From CAYMEK01 sp964389305 (GTDB lineage Bacteria > Spirochaetota > Spirochaetia > SZUA-6 > DRHE01), in assembly GCA_964389305.1 (NCBI GenBank), contig CAYMEK010000041.1, forward strand, positions 1 through 38,807: a DNA stretch of 38,807 bases. The letters are read 5' to 3'. The notes beneath the pieces were generated by a model, which was not told the DNA's origin, did no database searches, and worked only from the letters and a program-made list of their open reading frames with translations. Shown one piece after another: positions 1 through 7,407 of the stretch. The translations under genes and the position numbers were made by a program. The number at the start of each line of letters is the position of its first letter. The first letter of the stretch is position 1.

Positions 1-1
1 G

Positions 2-40
2 CGGAACAATAGGCGATATCGGCCCTCACTGGGTAGGTGA
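2..40 (+). pseudogene. C-terminal tail of an upstream reading frame (partial)
   Basis: An open frame enters from the window edge and ends with TGA at 38-40, four bases before the ATG of the next small gene. The last residues read RNNRRYRPSLGR. They resemble the tail RSNRRHRAV that ends the higA-like remnant at 2717 on the other strand, and the DNA at 5-24 is close to the reverse complement of 2722-2744. It may therefore be the end of a related antitoxin-like gene. Only about 12 codons are visible, so this is weak. Confidence 0.25.
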
Positions 41-43
41 CGC

Positions 44-400
44 ATGGCGAAGAAAAGGATACCGGATAAGTTCCTACCGTGGATCGAGGCGCGAAGGCAC
101 TTGCACCTTTCCCCGGCCCACATCCAGATGGCCAGAGAGTTGGGGCTGAATCCGAAGAGGTTTAGCAGCCTGGCCAGCACCGGGCGAGAACCCTGGTAAT
201 TGCCCTTGCCCGAGTTCATTGAAGAGCTGTGCATCAAGCACTTAAAAAAGAGGCGGTCCAAAATAGTCACCGATTACGGTGGGATGCAACTTCTGGAGAT
301 ATGTTGGCAGGAACGCTTCTCCTCCCGGATTCTCTCGACAATGTTGCCCTGTACTGGCTTGTTCCACAATACTAATCAGGTTTTCCGAAGGACAAAATAG
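44..400 (+). pseudogene. Small conserved MAKKR...FLPWIEAR family protein, interrupted by in-frame TAA
   Basis: The ATG at 44 opens a 51-residue frame (start MAKKRIPDKFLPWIEAR, then HIQMARELGLNPKRF) that stops at TAA 197-199. The same frame continues with LPLPEFIEELCIKHLKKRR. I recall intact members of this widespread small hypothetical family as running through this point as EPWK-LPLPEFIEELYFKRF, so the TAA appears to replace a Lys codon (AAA to TAA would be one change). After about residue 75 the sequence no longer resembles the family, up to TAG at 398-400. The function of the family is not known to me; the N-terminal part looks like a short helical, possibly DNA-binding, segment. Read as one pseudogene with a nonsense mutation; a re-start at TTG 200 is possible but unlikely. 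Confidence 0.6.
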
Positions 401-481
401 GAGAAATCCTGATTGATTGAATGGATTGAATAGGTTTTTCTGAATCTGAAATCTACCTTTAAAGTGTGGGAGGTTTATCTA

Positions 482-691
482 ATGAATCCTCAAGAGAAAG
501 AGATGGCCGGAATGCAGCAATTTGACTGGGGGCAGTTCAAGCCTTGGAGAGTGTGGGATCCAATCCCGTGGTGGACACTGGATAGAGGAAAAATCGAGAA
601 GATAATGACCGTTCAGCTCGAAGGAAGAGTTTCTGAAATGAAGAACGAAATTGCGCAGCTAGAAAAAATCATCAAAATCATCGGCGGCTAA
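482..691 (+). CDS. Trp-rich 69-residue small protein upstream of a radical SAM gene
   Basis: The start is placed at ATG 482 because GGGAGG lies at 468-473 with good spacing; an upstream GTG at 464 would overlap that site. The protein has two parts: residues about 13-31 are crowded with aromatics and prolines (FDWGQFKPWRVWDPIPWW, five Trp), and residues about 35-69 form a charged heptad-like helix (EGRVSEMKNEIAQLEKII) ending in GG. I recognise no family. It is encoded 66 bp upstream of a B12-binding radical SAM gene on the same strand, a layout seen for peptide substrates of radical SAM enzymes, so it may be a ribosomally made precursor. That role is inference; a small structural or regulatory protein is equally possible. 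Confidence 0.6.
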   Translation: MNPQEKEMAGMQQFDWGQFKPWRVWDPIPWWTLDRGKIEKIMTVQLEGRVSEMKNEIAQLEKIIKIIGG

Positions 692-757
692 CAGCTGTTC
701 CTATAATACACTGACATAATCAAGCGTCTACTCTGCGATTACCCGGAGCAAAGATAC

Positions 758-2233
758 GTGGCACGGAGAAAAGTCGACGCATTGTTTATAGGCTACGAGG
801 ATCAGGAAAATCTCGGTCTTCGCTCGATTATATCCTATCTGAAGACACAGGGCTTTGCTTCGACACTGGTACCGTATATTCAAGAAGATATATCCGCTGT
901 GGTTCGAAACGTTCAAGAATATAACCCACGGCTCGTAGGATTTTCCATTATCTTTCAATATACCATCGGAGGCTTTGCCGAGCTCGCCAAAGCCTTGCGG
1001 CAAGCTGGGGTTCGAGCTCATTTTACTGCTGGCGGCCACTTCCCTACCCTCCGTCCCTACGAAGTTATGGAGGAAATTCCTCAGTTGGATTCAGTCGTAA
1101 GATTCGAGGGAGAGCTGACGACAGCGGAATTGATCCGTCATTTGGCCAATCCCGAAGTCTGGCCGTCCGTACTGGGGATAGCCTTTCGACGAGGTGGTAG
1201 GGTAGTGATAAATAACCCCCGGCCCCTGATTCCAGACCTTGATTCGCTTCCTGCGCCGTATAGAGATAAACCTCGCTTTCTATCCCGAGGCGTCCGCACT
1301 GCTTCCCTTCTCGCTAGCCGCGGGTGCCACTATAATTGCTCGTACTGTAGCATTCGCCAGTTTTACGGCGGTGCTCCAGGCAAACTTCGACGAGTGCGAT
1401 CTCCTCAATCCGTGGTCGCAGAAATGCGAGACCTTCGGCAGAATGACGGCGTGAGATTCTTCATATTTCAAGATGACGATTTTGCGGCGAAGTCGTCTAA
1501 ACAGCAGCAATGGATAGAAATGTTTCTTCGGGAGTTGGCGCAGTCTGGGCTATCTGAGCATATTGGCTGGAAAATTTCCTGCAGGGTGGACGATGTAGAT
1601 ACAAATCTAATCACTCGTTGCCGCAACCATGGTTTAATAGCAGTCTTTCTGGGAGTCGAGTCCGGTAATCCTGTCGGCTTGAGGACGTGTAACAAGCGAG
1701 TAACGGTAGCGGATAATATCGCAGCTATAGAGTCTCTAAAAAAAATCGGCATAACGTTCAACATGGGCTTCATGCTTTTCGATCCTGACAGTACAATTCA
1801 TACGATACGCGAGAACTGCGGGTTTCTGCGGCGTGTCATTGGCGATGGCAGTTCTCCAGTAAATTTCTGCAAAATGCTCCCTTATTCAGGTACTCCAATT
1901 GAGGAACGGCTAAGACAAGAAGGCAGGTTAAAAGGGACCATCAGCCAACCTGATTACGGTTTTCTAGATCCTAGACTTGACTGGTATGCTCTATTTATAG
2001 CTATGGCCTTCAGAAATAGGAATTTCGACCCTTTGGGTTTGGTCGAACGTCTCAGCGTCGCCAAGATAGATCAAATTCTCGCCCAAGTGTTCGAGTCAGC
2101 AGAGTGGGCGATTGAATACAGCAGTCAATTGCAAGCAATTACGATGAAAGCAAACAACAATGCTTTTAGAGCGCTAGATGCTGCTCTTAGATTTGTCGAG
2201 GTTCGAAAGGTAAAAGATCTGATTGCTGATTGA
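758..2233 (+). CDS. B12-binding-domain radical SAM protein (BchE-like class)
   Basis: 491 residues from GTG 758, with GGAG about 10 bases upstream. Residues about 5-130 form a cobalamin-binding-type Rossmann domain; where the classical motif is DxHxxG this protein has D15-QEN-LG, so the axial His is replaced by Glu. Residues about 183-420 are the radical SAM barrel with the CxxxCxxC iron-sulfur motif at C190, C194 and C197 (RGCHYNCSYCSI). The class performs methylations, ring formations and other radical chemistry; the substrate cannot be read from the sequence. The small Trp-rich protein just upstream is a candidate substrate or partner. After the TGA stop the same frame stays open for 53 protein-like codons (2234-2392; for example FISERLWQEDIALQNELDQ), so the C-terminus may have been shortened by a nonsense mutation. 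Confidence 0.85.
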   Translation: MARRKVDALFIGYEDQENLGLRSIISYLKTQGFASTLVPYIQEDISAVVRNVQEYNPRLVGFSIIFQYTIGGFAELAKALRQAGVRAHFTAGGHFPTLRPYEVMEEIPQLDSVVRFEGELTTAELIRHLANPEVWPSVLGIAFRRGGRVVINNPRPLIPDLDSLPAPYRDKPRFLSRGVRTASLLASRGCHYNCSYCSIRQFYGGAPGKLRRVRSPQSVVAEMRDLRQNDGVRFFIFQDDDFAAKSSKQQQWIEMFLRELAQSGLSEHIGWKISCRVDDVDTNLITRCRNHGLIAVFLGVESGNPVGLRTCNKRVTVADNIAAIESLKKIGITFNMGFMLFDPDSTIHTIRENCGFLRRVIGDGSSPVNFCKMLPYSGTPIEERLRQEGRLKGTISQPDYGFLDPRLDWYALFIAMAFRNRNFDPLGLVERLSVAKIDQILAQVFESAEWAIEYSSQLQAITMKANNNAFRALDAALRFVEVRKVKDLIAD

Positions 2234-2395
2234 TCTTTATTAGGTTTTATTTCTGAGCGTCTGTGGCAGGAAGATATTGCTTTACAGAACGAGTTAGATC
2301 AGGTTTTGGCTATCTACAGCCCTAATCTGCTTGAGGGATTCAGAGAGGAATTTCACCGGCGCAGCTGCTCTGCAGGTATCTACAAGCAATACTAA
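2234..2395 (+). pseudogene. In-frame continuation of the radical SAM gene after its TGA
   Basis: Directly after TGA 2231-2233 the same frame runs 53 codons to TAA 2393-2395. The translation is helical and protein-like (GFISERLWQEDIALQNELDQ, then VLAIYSPNLLEGFREEFHRR). It has no start codon with a ribosome-binding site of its own. Most likely it is the former C-terminal end of the radical SAM protein, cut off by a nonsense change. A coincidental open frame cannot be excluded at this length. Confidence 0.4.
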
Positions 2396-2397
2396 TT
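2343..2397 (+). repeat. 55-bp direct repeat, left copy at the gap edge
   Basis: The 55 bases ending directly at the N run are identical to the 55 bases that begin directly after it (2498-2552). A repeat that abuts the gap on both sides and has exactly the length of a common assembler k-mer is what two contigs sharing one terminal k-mer look like when scaffolded without merging. Confidence 0.9.
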
Positions 2398-2497
2398 NNN
2401 NNNNNNNNNNNNNNNNNNNNNNNNNNNNNNNNNNNNNNNNNNNNNNNNNNNNNNNNNNNNNNNNNNNNNNNNNNNNNNNNNNNNNNNNNNNNNNNNN
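2398..2497. other. Assembly gap of 100 N
   Basis: One hundred N bases, a conventional placeholder length. With the identical 55 bp on either side, the true gap is probably zero or negative, and the locus is probably 155 bp shorter than shown. Confidence 0.95.
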
Positions 2498-2552
2498 GAG
2501 AGGAATTTCACCGGCGCAGCTGCTCTGCAGGTATCTACAAGCAATACTAATT
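2498..2552 (+). repeat. 55-bp direct repeat, right copy at the gap edge
   Basis: Exact copy of 2343-2397, starting at the first base after the gap. Sequence diverges only after 2552 because the left contig ends there. Confidence 0.9.
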
Positions 2553-2625
2553 TCATCGATCCCCCTAAACTGTCAGTATGGCCCAATTTGCCTTTCTTGA
2601 CAGGCTCTATGTCCAGTTTCCGGGG

Positions 2626-2658
2626 AGGAGGTCTCCGGTCGTCTATTCAAGACCTCCT
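2626..2658. repeat. Inverted repeat, 9-bp arms
   Basis: AGGAGGTCT at 2626-2634 pairs perfectly with AGACCTCCT at 2650-2658 around a 15-base loop. It lies in the gene-poor stretch 2553-2716, in which I see no coding frame on either strand. There is no T-run, so a terminator role is not supported; it could be a relic of a mobile element or an operator. Confidence 0.35.
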
Positions 2659-2716
2659 AGCGCCACTAGTGCGCCGCTGGTACCTCCTACCGGCTGGTGC
2701 TGCTCATCCCTACGAT

Positions 2717-2974
2717 TTACACGGCCCGATGTCGCCTATTGCTCCTCGCCTTTGTGGAAATATATCCTGTTCTAATGAGGGGCTCCAGCACTGCTTCGAC
2801 TTTCTTCTTTGCGTACTAGAGATCAACTGCTTGTTGCGCATTAAACCGGAACTCAGGGGAGGTCCCACGAGCAAAGGCCAGTTTAACCGCGGTCTCAGCG
2901 GTAATAGATGTTCGATGATTGACAATTCTATTAATCATCTTGACATGGCATCCGAGGCGATCCGCCAGCTGCTT
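2717..2974 (-). pseudogene. HigA-type XRE antitoxin remnant, interrupted by TAG
   Basis: The minus strand reads a HigA-like helix-turn-helix: KQLADRLGCHVKMINRIVNH, then TSITAETAVKLAFARGTSPE and FRFNAQQAVDL. Family members continue with a Trp after the DL; here the codon is TAG (2816-2818), a single change from TGG. Past it the same frame runs on as YAKKKVEAVLEPLIRTGYIS to TAA at 2717-2719. The N-terminal part before KQLADRL does not match the family (no HPGE-type start), so the gene is damaged at both ends. No HigB toxin is visible beside it. Between this remnant and the next gene start at 3102 I see no other gene. Confidence 0.6.
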
Positions 2975-3037
2975 ATCAGGGTGATGGGCCAAGGCCGGGA
3001 AGTCGGAATTGTACACATTTTCTTCGACACACGCACC

Positions 3038-3067
3038 TTGTTGGGTCGTGAAACCGTTCGGTACACT
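3038..3067 (+). promoter_or_regulatory. Possible promoter of the first CUT1 transporter
   Basis: TTGTTG at 3038-3043 and TACACT at 3062-3067 are 18 bases apart, 35 bases before the start codon of the binding-protein gene. A short ACCG-TT-CGGT palindrome lies between the two elements and could be an operator. Each hexamer matches the consensus at only four of six positions. Confidence 0.25.
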
Positions 3068-3101
3068 AAATTTATCTTCATTAAGAAGGGAGGAGCAAAC
3101 C

Positions 3102-4469
3102 ATGAGACGGCTATTTTCCATGGTAACTGTGCTCTCGGGATCATTGCTGCTCCTGGCGGCGCTGGACGTGGGCGCCATGGGAGGTGCCGAAGCGACCGCA
3201 CCTTCCGGGGCGCCGGTAACGATCCAGTATGCCTACTGGGGGGATCAGAACGAGGAGATTACGACGACCAACCTCCTCAAGACGTTCATGGCAAAGTACC
3301 CCAACATCAAGGTCGAGGGCACTCGTTTCGCAAGGAACACCGAGTTCGCACAGAAGATCACGACCCTCGCGGCGGCCGGGACCCTGCCCGACGTCAGCAC
3401 CTTCTACGAGCCCAATGTGCTCGAATGGGGGATGGCCGGCAGGTTCGTGGATCTCACGGACTTCTACAAGAAGGGGCCCCCGAAGCTGGATCAGATCAAG
3501 TTCATCACCCCTGACGGCAAGATCGTCGGCATCAGCGTGGCAAACGAGATCATGGTGATCTGGTACAACAAGAAGATCTTCGATGCAGCAGGGCTGCCCT
3601 ATCCGCCCGCAGAGGCGAGCAAGGCGTGGAGCTGGGATCAGTTCGTCGACGTGGCCAAGAAACTGACCAAGGATGCGAACGGCAAGACCCCGTATGACCC
3701 GGGGTTTGACAAGAACAACATTCGCACCTACGGATTCTGGGTGTCCCAGTGGTGGATGCCCTGGCTTACCTTCGCCGCCAGCAACGGTGGCGGCATGGTG
3801 AGTGCGGACGGCAAGAAGCTCACCATGGCTGATCCGGCGACGATCGACGCCATTCAAAAGATGGCCGACCTGATGAATGTGGACCATGTGAGTCCCACCC
3901 CGACATCGCAGCAGAATATGCCCGGCGATACCGCGACGTACCTTCTCAGCGGACAGGTGGCCATGGTCATGGACGGAACGTGGAACCTGCTGACCCTCGG
4001 GACCACCAAGGACCAGCAGGGCCTGGATTTCGGGGTCGGCGTTCTGCCCTACATGAAGAACCTGGCCACTACGTCCGTGGGGACCCCCATCGTGGTCTAC
4101 AAGACCACCAAGCACCTGGACGCATCGCTCACTCTCCTGGGGTTCCTCATGGATCCCAACAACTCGCTGCCTCTCCTCCAGAACGGCATCTGGCTGCCGA
4201 ACGAGAAGCAGTGGTACACGGACCCGGCTCTGCTCAAGAAGTGGATCGACAATCCCCGCCATCCGCCTGAGTACAAGACAGCCGTCGTGGATTTTGCGCT
4301 CAATTATTCGCATCAGCTTCCCCTCTACTACGTCCCCACCTTCGCCAAGATGGATGACGTCATAGAGGCGGCGCTTGCGCAGGTGTGGCTTGGCCAGAGG
4401 AGCGCCGAGGACGTGATCAAGAACGAGATCATGCCCAAGATCACGCCCATCTTCCAGGCGGGCAAGTAG
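3102..4469 (+). CDS. Sugar ABC transporter substrate-binding protein (CUT1, family 1)
   Basis: 455 residues from ATG 3102, chosen because GGGAGG at 3088-3093 is well spaced and a signal peptide (MRRLFSMVTVLSGSLLLLAA) follows at once. There is no lipobox Cys, so it is probably a soluble periplasmic protein. The mature part has family-1 binding-protein features: early VTIQYAYWGDQ, then a YPNIKVEG segment, and TYLLSGQVAMVMDGTWN around residue 285. It should deliver an oligosaccharide to the two permeases downstream. The nearby GH127 gene suggests an arabinose-containing ligand, which is inference. A strong hairpin follows the stop codon. Confidence 0.9.
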   Translation: MRRLFSMVTVLSGSLLLLAALDVGAMGGAEATAPSGAPVTIQYAYWGDQNEEITTTNLLKTFMAKYPNIKVEGTRFARNTEFAQKITTLAAAGTLPDVSTFYEPNVLEWGMAGRFVDLTDFYKKGPPKLDQIKFITPDGKIVGISVANEIMVIWYNKKIFDAAGLPYPPAEASKAWSWDQFVDVAKKLTKDANGKTPYDPGFDKNNIRTYGFWVSQWWMPWLTFAASNGGGMVSADGKKLTMADPATIDAIQKMADLMNVDHVSPTPTSQQNMPGDTATYLLSGQVAMVMDGTWNLLTLGTTKDQQGLDFGVGVLPYMKNLATTSVGTPIVVYKTTKHLDASLTLLGFLMDPNNSLPLLQNGIWLPNEKQWYTDPALLKKWIDNPRHPPEYKTAVVDFALNYSHQLPLYYVPTFAKMDDVIEAALAQVWLGQRSAEDVIKNEIMPKITPIFQAGK

Positions 4470-4498
4470 GGGCCCTTCGACTCACGGTTACCAGACAA

Positions 4499-4529
4499 GG
4501 CGCCCCGTGCTATGATGGCTCGGGGCGCC
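4499..4529 (+). promoter_or_regulatory. Intercistronic hairpin after the binding-protein gene
   Basis: GGCGCCCCG at 4499-4507 pairs perfectly with CGGGGCGCC at 4521-4529 around a 13-base loop. No T-run follows. Such hairpins after a binding-protein gene usually protect its mRNA and lower permease expression. A possible permease start (ATG 4512) lies in the loop, which favours the later start at 4575. Confidence 0.6.
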
Positions 4530-4574
4530 GGCATGTTGCCGCGGCGCTGGCGCGGCGGTCGGAAAGGCGGAGCA

Positions 4575-5480
4575 GTGAAAAGGCGGCCACTTCGCGCAGG
4601 AGCCCGAGAAGCGATAGCGGGGTATTTGTTCGCATCCCCCGTGATCCTGGGGCTGCTCATCTGGGTGATTGCACCCATGATCGGCGTGCTGCTCATCAGT
4701 CTCACCGACTGGAACGTCCTCACCACGCCCCGCTGGGTGGGGTTTCTCAACTACGTTCGTCTGTTCACGACGGATCTGTACTTCTGGAATACCCTGAAGG
4801 TCACGATCTACTACGTCGTGCTGAACGTGACCTGCGTAACCCTTTACTCCCTCATCGTGGCCATGCTCCTCAACCAGAAGATTTTGGGAAGGGGAGTCTA
4901 CCGGACCATCTTCTACATGCCCACGATCGTTCCCATCGTTGCCGCCAGCGCGCTCTGGATGTGGCTGTTCAACGTCGATTTTGGGCTGCTCAACCAGATC
5001 CTGCAGGGTCTGGGGCTGCCGAAGGCGCTGTGGCTTTCCTCCCCGGCCACGGTGGTCCCTTCCATCGTGCTCATGAGCGTCTGGGGAGGGTCCGGCAACA
5101 CGATAATAATCTTCCTGGCCGCTCTGCAGGGCGTGCCGCGGGAGCTCCTGGAGGCGGTGGAGATCGACGGCGGCAACTGGTGGCACCGCTTCCGCGCCGT
5201 CACGCTGCCCATGATCTCCCCCGTCACATTTTTCAACGTGGTCACCGGCCTGATCGCCTCCTTCACCATCTTCGCGCAGTCCTTCGTGATGACGGGGGGC
5301 GGACCGAACAATGCCAGCCTCTTCTACGTTCTCTTGCTGTATCGAGAAGCGTTTGAACGAAACAACCTCGCCGGCGCGGCCGCCCTCTCCTGGGTCCTCA
5401 TCATCATCGTGTCGCTGCTCAGCCTCCTGATTTTCAGGACCTCCCGGCGCTGGGTCTTTTACCAAGGAGAAGCGCGTTGA
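4575..5480 (+). CDS. Sugar ABC transporter permease (MalF/UgpA-type)
   Basis: 301 residues from GTG 4575, preceded by GGAAAGG; ATG 4512 would add 21 Arg/Gly-rich residues and sits in the intercistronic hairpin. About six membrane helices begin with IAGYLFASPVILGLLIWVIA. The EAA loop that docks the ATPase is seen as LLEAVEIDGGNWWHRFRAVT, followed by LPMISPVTFF. It forms the inner-membrane channel with the next permease, whose TTG start overlaps this stop codon by 3 bp. No ATPase gene is linked, so a shared MsmK-type ATPase elsewhere is expected. Confidence 0.9.
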   Translation: MKRRPLRAGAREAIAGYLFASPVILGLLIWVIAPMIGVLLISLTDWNVLTTPRWVGFLNYVRLFTTDLYFWNTLKVTIYYVVLNVTCVTLYSLIVAMLLNQKILGRGVYRTIFYMPTIVPIVAASALWMWLFNVDFGLLNQILQGLGLPKALWLSSPATVVPSIVLMSVWGGSGNTIIIFLAALQGVPRELLEAVEIDGGNWWHRFRAVTLPMISPVTFFNVVTGLIASFTIFAQSFVMTGGGPNNASLFYVLLLYREAFERNNLAGAAALSWVLIIIVSLLSLLIFRTSRRWVFYQGEAR

Positions 5481-6316
5481 AGCGAAGCACGGCACAAACC
5501 CTGAGCAAGGCGCTGGTCTATCTCCTGCTTACCATTGGGGCGGCGCTGTGCTTCCTGCCCATATACTGGCTGGTGCGAAGCTCGGTGATGACCCTGGGCG
5601 ATATCTTCAAGTTCCCTCCCATCCTGTGGCCGGCCCGCATCCGCTGGCAGAACTTCTCCGAGGCCATGAAGGCGAGCCCGTTTCTGCTGTATTTCAGAAA
5701 CACCATGATCGTGGTAGTTCCGAATGTCGTCGGGTCTCTACTGACCGCGAGCATGTCGGCCTACGGGCTCGCGCGCTTCCGCTTCCCCCTGCGTAATTTC
5801 TGGTTCGGCCTTGTCCTCGGCGCGATCATCCTCCCCCCCGCGGTGGTGCTGATCCCGCAGTTCCTGCTGTGGAGCAAGCTCCATCTGGTGAACACCTTCT
5901 TCCCGCTCATCGTCCCGGTCTGGTTCGGCGGCGGCGCCTTCAACGTGTTCCTACTCCGGCAGTTCTTCCTTACGATCCCGAAGGATCTCGACGATGCAGC
6001 GCGCATCGATGGCGCCTCCTACTGGCGGATCTACTGGCAGATCATGATCCCTCTGATCCGGCCCGCCCTTCTCGCGGTAGGGCTTTTCCAGTTCCTCTTT
6101 TGCTGGAACGATTTCTTCACTCCGCTGATCTACCTGAGCTCCAAGGAAACCTACACGCTTGCCGTCGGGCTTCGGTTCTTCATCGACAGCTACGCGACCT
6201 TTTGGAACACCCTCATGGCGGCGGCCCTCATCGTCATTTTACCGCCGGTAGTGGTCTTCCTGATCGGGCAGCGCTACTTCGTGGAAGGGGTCACGCTTAC
6301 GGGGATCAAGGGGTAG
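5477..6316 (+). CDS. Sugar ABC transporter permease (MalG/UgpE-type)
   Basis: 279 residues. The start is TTG 5477, overlapping the previous TGA and preceded by AAGGAGA at 5464-5470. Typical of the MalG half of CUT1 systems: the second-helix region AYGLARFRFP, an EAA loop DLDDAARIDGASYWRIYWQI followed by MIPLIRP, and the C-terminal end GQRYFVEGVTLTGIKG. It pairs with the preceding permease. The gene ends 11 bp from the convergent aldo/keto reductase, leaving no room for an independent terminator. Confidence 0.92.
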   Translation: MKRSTAQTLSKALVYLLLTIGAALCFLPIYWLVRSSVMTLGDIFKFPPILWPARIRWQNFSEAMKASPFLLYFRNTMIVVVPNVVGSLLTASMSAYGLARFRFPLRNFWFGLVLGAIILPPAVVLIPQFLLWSKLHLVNTFFPLIVPVWFGGGAFNVFLLRQFFLTIPKDLDDAARIDGASYWRIYWQIMIPLIRPALLAVGLFQFLFCWNDFFTPLIYLSSKETYTLAVGLRFFIDSYATFWNTLMAAALIVILPPVVVFLIGQRYFVEGVTLTGIKG

Positions 6317-6327
6317 GAGCAAGCCCG

Positions 6328-7287
6328 TCAATCCTCGGACGGATCTCCCGCTTCATCGAGTCTCTTCATCTGGGCGCCGTCGAGGGTGATCTGCAAGGCT
6401 CCGAGATTCTCGTCGAGCTGCGCCACCGATCCTGCGCTGACGAGGGGAAGCGCGAGAGGTGTGGAGTGAAGCATCCAGGCATAGACGAGCTGCAGCGGCG
6501 TCGCTCCGACCTCCCGGGCCACTTCCGACAACGTCGAAAGTCTGACCTGGTTGGCAGGCCCGCGATATTGAGGGGGTATCGGCCGGTCGGGCCGGCCGCC
6601 GTATACGCCCCCGAGGGTGGAAGAATAACCGAGAAGCAGGAAATCATCACCATGCGCCGCGCAGTAGTCGCGAAGCTCCTCATCGACTGCGAGCTGTGGG
6701 TCGAACCGCGCTCCGGCTACGGGTCTCAGGTAGGTATGCCTCTGCTGCACGCAGCAGTACGCAATCCATCCGTTTTCACTGCTGAGAGTCCTCGCTTCCT
6801 GAATGCGCCAGGCGCGATGGTTGCTGCAGCCGATCAGCCCGACTTTTCCCTCCCTGTGCAGCTCATCGAAGGCGGCGAGGGTCTGCTCGAGCGGATCGCT
6901 CCGGTGGTCCTTGTGGGCGTAGTACAGATCGACGCGGTCCGTGTCGAGCCGGCGCAGACTGCCTTCGATCTCACTGCGGATGAGCGCCCGGGAAAGTCCG
7001 TTTCCCGTAGGAGGCCGGTTAAACCCTACTTTTGTCGCGAGGAACAGCTCGCTGCGGTTCTTTCTCAGGTGCATCCAGCGGCCCAACACACTTTCCGATT
7101 CGGTTCCGTCGCCTCCCCACCAAAATGCGTAGTTGTTCGCCGTGTCGATGAACCGGCCCCCCGCCTCCCAGTAGCGGTCGAGCAGCTCGTAGGACCCCTT
7201 TTCGTCGAGCTTCGTCCCGAAGTTCATCGCGCCCAGACACAGGGCGCTGACCTTTTCCCCCGTATTTCCGAGTGTAACGGTCCTCAT
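6328..7287 (-). CDS. Aldo/keto reductase
   Basis: 319 residues; the start at 7287 is preceded by GGGAGGATCGAAT. The NADPH-dependent (alpha/beta)8 reductase tetrad is visible as D48, Y53 (DTANNYAFW), K86 (ATKVGF) and H125 (YYAHKDH). Members near sugar loci reduce aldoses or keto-sugars or act on glycosides. It is divergent from the GH127 gene across 120 bp (7288-7407) that must hold both promoters, and convergent with the transporter. The longer minus-strand frame upstream of this start is antisense to GH127 and is not coding. Confidence 0.85.
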   Translation of the reverse strand: MRTVTLGNTGEKVSALCLGAMNFGTKLDEKGSYELLDRYWEAGGRFIDTANNYAFWWGGDGTESESVLGRWMHLRKNRSELFLATKVGFNRPPTGNGLSRALIRSEIEGSLRRLDTDRVDLYYAHKDHRSDPLEQTLAAFDELHREGKVGLIGCSNHRAWRIQEARTLSSENGWIAYCCVQQRHTYLRPVAGARFDPQLAVDEELRDYCAAHGDDFLLLGYSSTLGGVYGGRPDRPIPPQYRGPANQVRLSTLSEVAREVGATPLQLVYAWMLHSTPLALPLVSAGSVAQLDENLGALQITLDGAQMKRLDEAGDPSED

Positions 7288-7407
7288 ATTCGATCCTCCC
7301 TTCGAAGATAGATAACGATTGTCGAAAACGCGCAACTTGAATAGACCAAGGTCGGATTTGTCCACATTTTCTACGGATTGGTCACCTTGAGATAATGACA
7401 CCGGCGA

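Noticed and set aside
2231..2233. Selenocysteine at the TGA ending the radical SAM gene.
   Set aside because: No Cys or redox motif is expected there and no clear stem-loop was noticed after it. A nonsense mutation or a true end is simpler.
3141..4313. Long open frame antisense to the first binding-protein gene.
   Set aside because: Its translation is low-complexity Arg/Gly/His/Val-rich with no family motif, while the plus strand encodes a clear binding protein with signal peptide and ribosome-binding site. High GC keeps the antisense frame open.
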